This document shows positions 62,772-64,000 of a stretch of 64,000 nucleotides of DNA, one piece after another. How positions within the stretch are numbered: the stretch's first letter is position 1; each line of letters starts with the position of its first letter. Both the position numbers and the translations under genes were made by a program. The notes beneath the pieces were generated by a model that was not told the DNA's origin, did no database searches, and saw nothing but the letters and a program-made list of their open reading frames with translations. The stretch covers positions 115,542-179,541 of the forward strand of contig NZ_VCRN01000009.1 in NCBI RefSeq assembly GCF_009849585.1. Reading direction: 5' to 3'. The stretch comes from Bacillus sp. ZZV12-4809. GTDB taxonomy: Bacteria > Bacillota > Bacilli > Bacillales > Cytobacillaceae.

Positions 62772-62956
62772 TGGCGATGATCTTTCAAGTCTAATATAAT
62801 GTGATAATCACAATTCCTGTGGGATAGCAAATTCAGCCGTTTCTCTATGAAACAGCTGTTTATTATGTAAAAAATTAGAACAGTAAAGGTAATAGTCAGA
62901 GACTAATTTAATATGATGCTCACCCCAAAAAAGTAAAGGAAAGTTAAATAGAAGAG

Positions 62957-62994
62957 CCGGATTATCAGGAAAAAAAGCATCCTTTAATCCGGCC
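62957..62994. terminator. Terminator at the end of the 63-kb gene pair
   Basis: GCCGGATTA / TAATCCGGC, with inner AGGA/TCCT pairing and an A- or T-rich loop. It follows the gene at 63002 on the minus strand; the T content after the stem is moderate. Confidence 0.65.
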
Positions 62995-63001
62995 CCTTTT
63001 A

Positions 63002-63334
63002 TTATTTCAAAGTAATTAGCGCATTATATAACCCTCTATTTTTGCTGGAAACAGAAATTCCAGAACCGCCCTTTTCCTGAATAATTTCCATAACTACCTT
63101 TGATTTAACCTTTGCTGCATCAATTGTATATACTTTTTCGGATCCAGGTCCAAGGGTATCTTGGCAAGCAGGCTTATCATTAATTGAAAGCGATTCTTTT
63201 GTTTCAGAGTCTTTATCATACGCATTTAGTTTAAATGTCCGGCTGTTTTCTTCGCTGCTATTCTTTATTTTTACCAGTAGCTTTTCTTTTCCTTTTGCTG
63301 GAATACTGCAGCGAGATACATTCCTTTTTGCCAT
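63002..63334 (-). CDS. Hypothetical 110-residue protein
   Basis: Cationic N-terminus (A-K-R-N-V-S-R-C), beta-rich body, T-F-K-L-N-A-Y-D-K-D and a C-terminal G-L-Y-N-A-L-I-T-L-K. Resembles small all-beta proteins; no family recognised. AGGAGGAG precedes the ATG. It lies 22 bases downstream of the Ala-Glu repeat gene and is probably co-transcribed with it. Confidence 0.7.
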   Translation of the reverse strand: MAKRNVSRCSIPAKGKEKLLVKIKNSSEENSRTFKLNAYDKDSETKESLSINDKPACQDTLGPGSEKVYTIDAAKVKSKVVMEIIQEKGGSGISVSSKNRGLYNALITLK

Positions 63335-63356
63335 CTAATCTCCTCCTTTTCTAGTA

Positions 63357-64000
63357 TTAATCTTCTTTTTTGAGGTTTTTAAGAGCATCCAGGATTGCCT
63401 GACGATTGTTGTTTCCATCTTGGCCCATTTGCATTATTGTATTTTTCAAGCTTGCAATTAATGCATCATCATTAGAAGAGCCTTGATTTCCTCTTAAAGC
63501 TTCAAGTAATGCGATTTGTGATAGTGCGATAGCCATGAACGAAGCATTATTATCACAATAGCCGATCATTACGTTATGCCCTGTATTTGCGATAATTCTG
63601 TTATTATCAAAGCTATTATTTGCTTCTGCTTCTGCTTCTGCTTCTGCTTCTGCCTCTGCCTCTGCCTCTGCCTCTGCTTCTGCTTCTGCCTCTGCTTCTG
63701 CTTCTGCTTCTGCCTCTGCTTCTGCTTCTGCTTCTGCCCATGCTTCTGCTTCTGCTTCTGCCTCTGCTTCTGCTTCCGCCTCTGCTTCTGCTTCTGCTTC
63801 CGCTTCCGCCTCCGCTTCTGCCTCCGCTTCTGCTTCCGCCTCTGCCTCCGCTTCTGCTTCTGCTTCCGCCTCTGCTTCCGCCTCTGCCTCTGCTTCTGCT
63901 TCTGCCTCTGCTTCTGCCTCTGCTTCTGCCTCTGCCTCTGCATTCTCTTCTCCCTTCTCTTCTGCGTCTGTCTCGACCCATGTGTCCGCTACTCCGTCGG
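63357..64000 (-). CDS. Ala-Glu repeat protein, 3' part, start outside the window
   Basis: One open minus-strand frame from the edge (partial codon 63999-64000) to the stop at 63357. It first encodes D-G-V-A-D-T-W-V-E-T-D-A-E-E-K-G-E-E-N, then about 107 codons of alternating Ala and Glu (63621-63941) with a single Trp. After that come N-N-S-F-D-N-N-R-I-I-A-N-T-G-H-N-V and a 70-residue globular end (Y-C-D-N-N-A-S-F-M-A-I-A-L-S-Q-I-A-L-L-E-A-L). The alternative frames over the repeat, (Gln-Lys/Arg) and (Arg-Ser/Gly), are shadows: only the Ala-Glu frame joins both ends without a stop. Likely a surface or spore-associated structural protein (inference). Confidence 0.78.
   Translation of the reverse strand, partial: DGVADTWVETDAEEKGEENAEAEAEAEAEAEAEAEAEAEAEAEAEAEAEAEAEAEAEAEAEAEAEAEAEAEAEAEAEAEAEAEAEAWAEAEAEAEAEAEAEAEAEAEAEAEAEAEAEAEAEAEAEANNSFDNNRIIANTGHNVMIGYCDNNASFMAIALSQIALLEALRGNQGSSNDDALIASLKNTIMQMGQDGNNNRQAILDALKNLKKED
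63621..63941 (-). repeat. Ala-Glu codon repeat, about 107 codons
   Basis: Minus-strand GCA/GCG alternating with GAA/GAG, so the DNA is a degenerate hexamer GCnGAr. One codon (near 63737) is TGG. Such tracts expand and shrink by slippage. Confidence 0.95.

Noticed and set aside
63621..63941. CRISPR-like or tandem-repeat array.
   Set aside because: The period is a degenerate coding hexamer without spacers.
63569..63981. Two long repeat-coding frames (Gln-Lys/Arg-rich and Arg-Ser/Gly-rich).
   Set aside because: They arise from the codon repeat of the Ala-Glu frame. Only that frame continues without stops into the downstream globular part and to the window edge.

Overview
The window comes from a moderately AT-rich, endospore-forming Firmicute of the Bacillaceae. 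The evidence is a gerA-type germination operon, AGGAGG-class ribosome binding sites with frequent TTG/GTG starts, sigma-A promoters, PTS systems, VanRS/VanY and a B. subtilis-like murein-salvage gene set. The genus cannot be fixed from sequence alone. No rRNA, tRNA, IS element, prophage or CRISPR array was seen.

Layout. (1) 1-11.1 kb: a minus-strand catabolic operon behind a textbook sigma-54 promoter (9094-9109), with its own bacterial enhancer-binding protein and three palindromic candidate enhancer sites. It encodes two NicX/M29-like metalloproteins, a tripartite tricarboxylate transporter (TctABC), a KdgT-like permease, an enoyl-CoA hydratase, a CaiB-type CoA-transferase, a CaiE/PaaY-like hexapeptide protein and a class III aminotransferase cut by the window edge. 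The substrate is unknown. (2) 11.6-16.7 kb: a UvrC-like GIY-YIG protein with no normal start codon, a TPR/winged-helix protein, a DinB-family protein, an unannotated type I toxin-antitoxin pair (14.6-14.95 kb), a DUF3231 protein and a small membrane protein. (3) 16.9-26.2 kb: an MFS pump with its TetR repressor and two matching operators, a gerA-C-B operon, an Ohr/OsmC peroxidase, an AhpD-like protein divergent from an Rrf2 regulator, and D-serine dehydratase. (4) 26.4-30 kb: vanR-vanS-vanY without vanHAX, ending in a 28-codon micro-ORF, then a second near-identical Ohr. (5) 30.2-38.9 kb: a cellobiose-type PTS/6-phospho-beta-glucosidase operon with a GntR regulator and a 30-bp perfect palindrome, divergent from a MalX/MalY-like PTS-lyase-RpiR operon.

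(6) 39-43.8 kb: a patch of acquired and decayed genes: an orphan styrene/indole-type FAD monooxygenase, a deleted rmlD-like gene, a GC-rich peptidase E, a livM relic, and a virginiamycin B lyase gene behind a long leader with a promoter, uORFs and mutually exclusive terminator/antiterminator arms. (7) 43.8-45.1 kb: a dicarboxylate/amino-acid symporter. (8) 45.2-62.1 kb: a large murein-sugar salvage locus. It has an RpiR regulator, two double-GNAT proteins, NamZ, a YesL-like protein, an LplABC-type importer without its ATPase, NagZ, a PIG-L deacetylase-like protein, MurQ, a frameshifted GH18, an AmiE-like serine hydrolase and a BadF-type kinase. It appears to do by ABC import plus a kinase what B. 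subtilis does with the MurP PTS. (9) 62.3-64 kb: a frameshifted small membrane-protein gene, then two minus-strand genes. One carries about 107 codons of almost pure Ala-Glu repeat and runs off the window.
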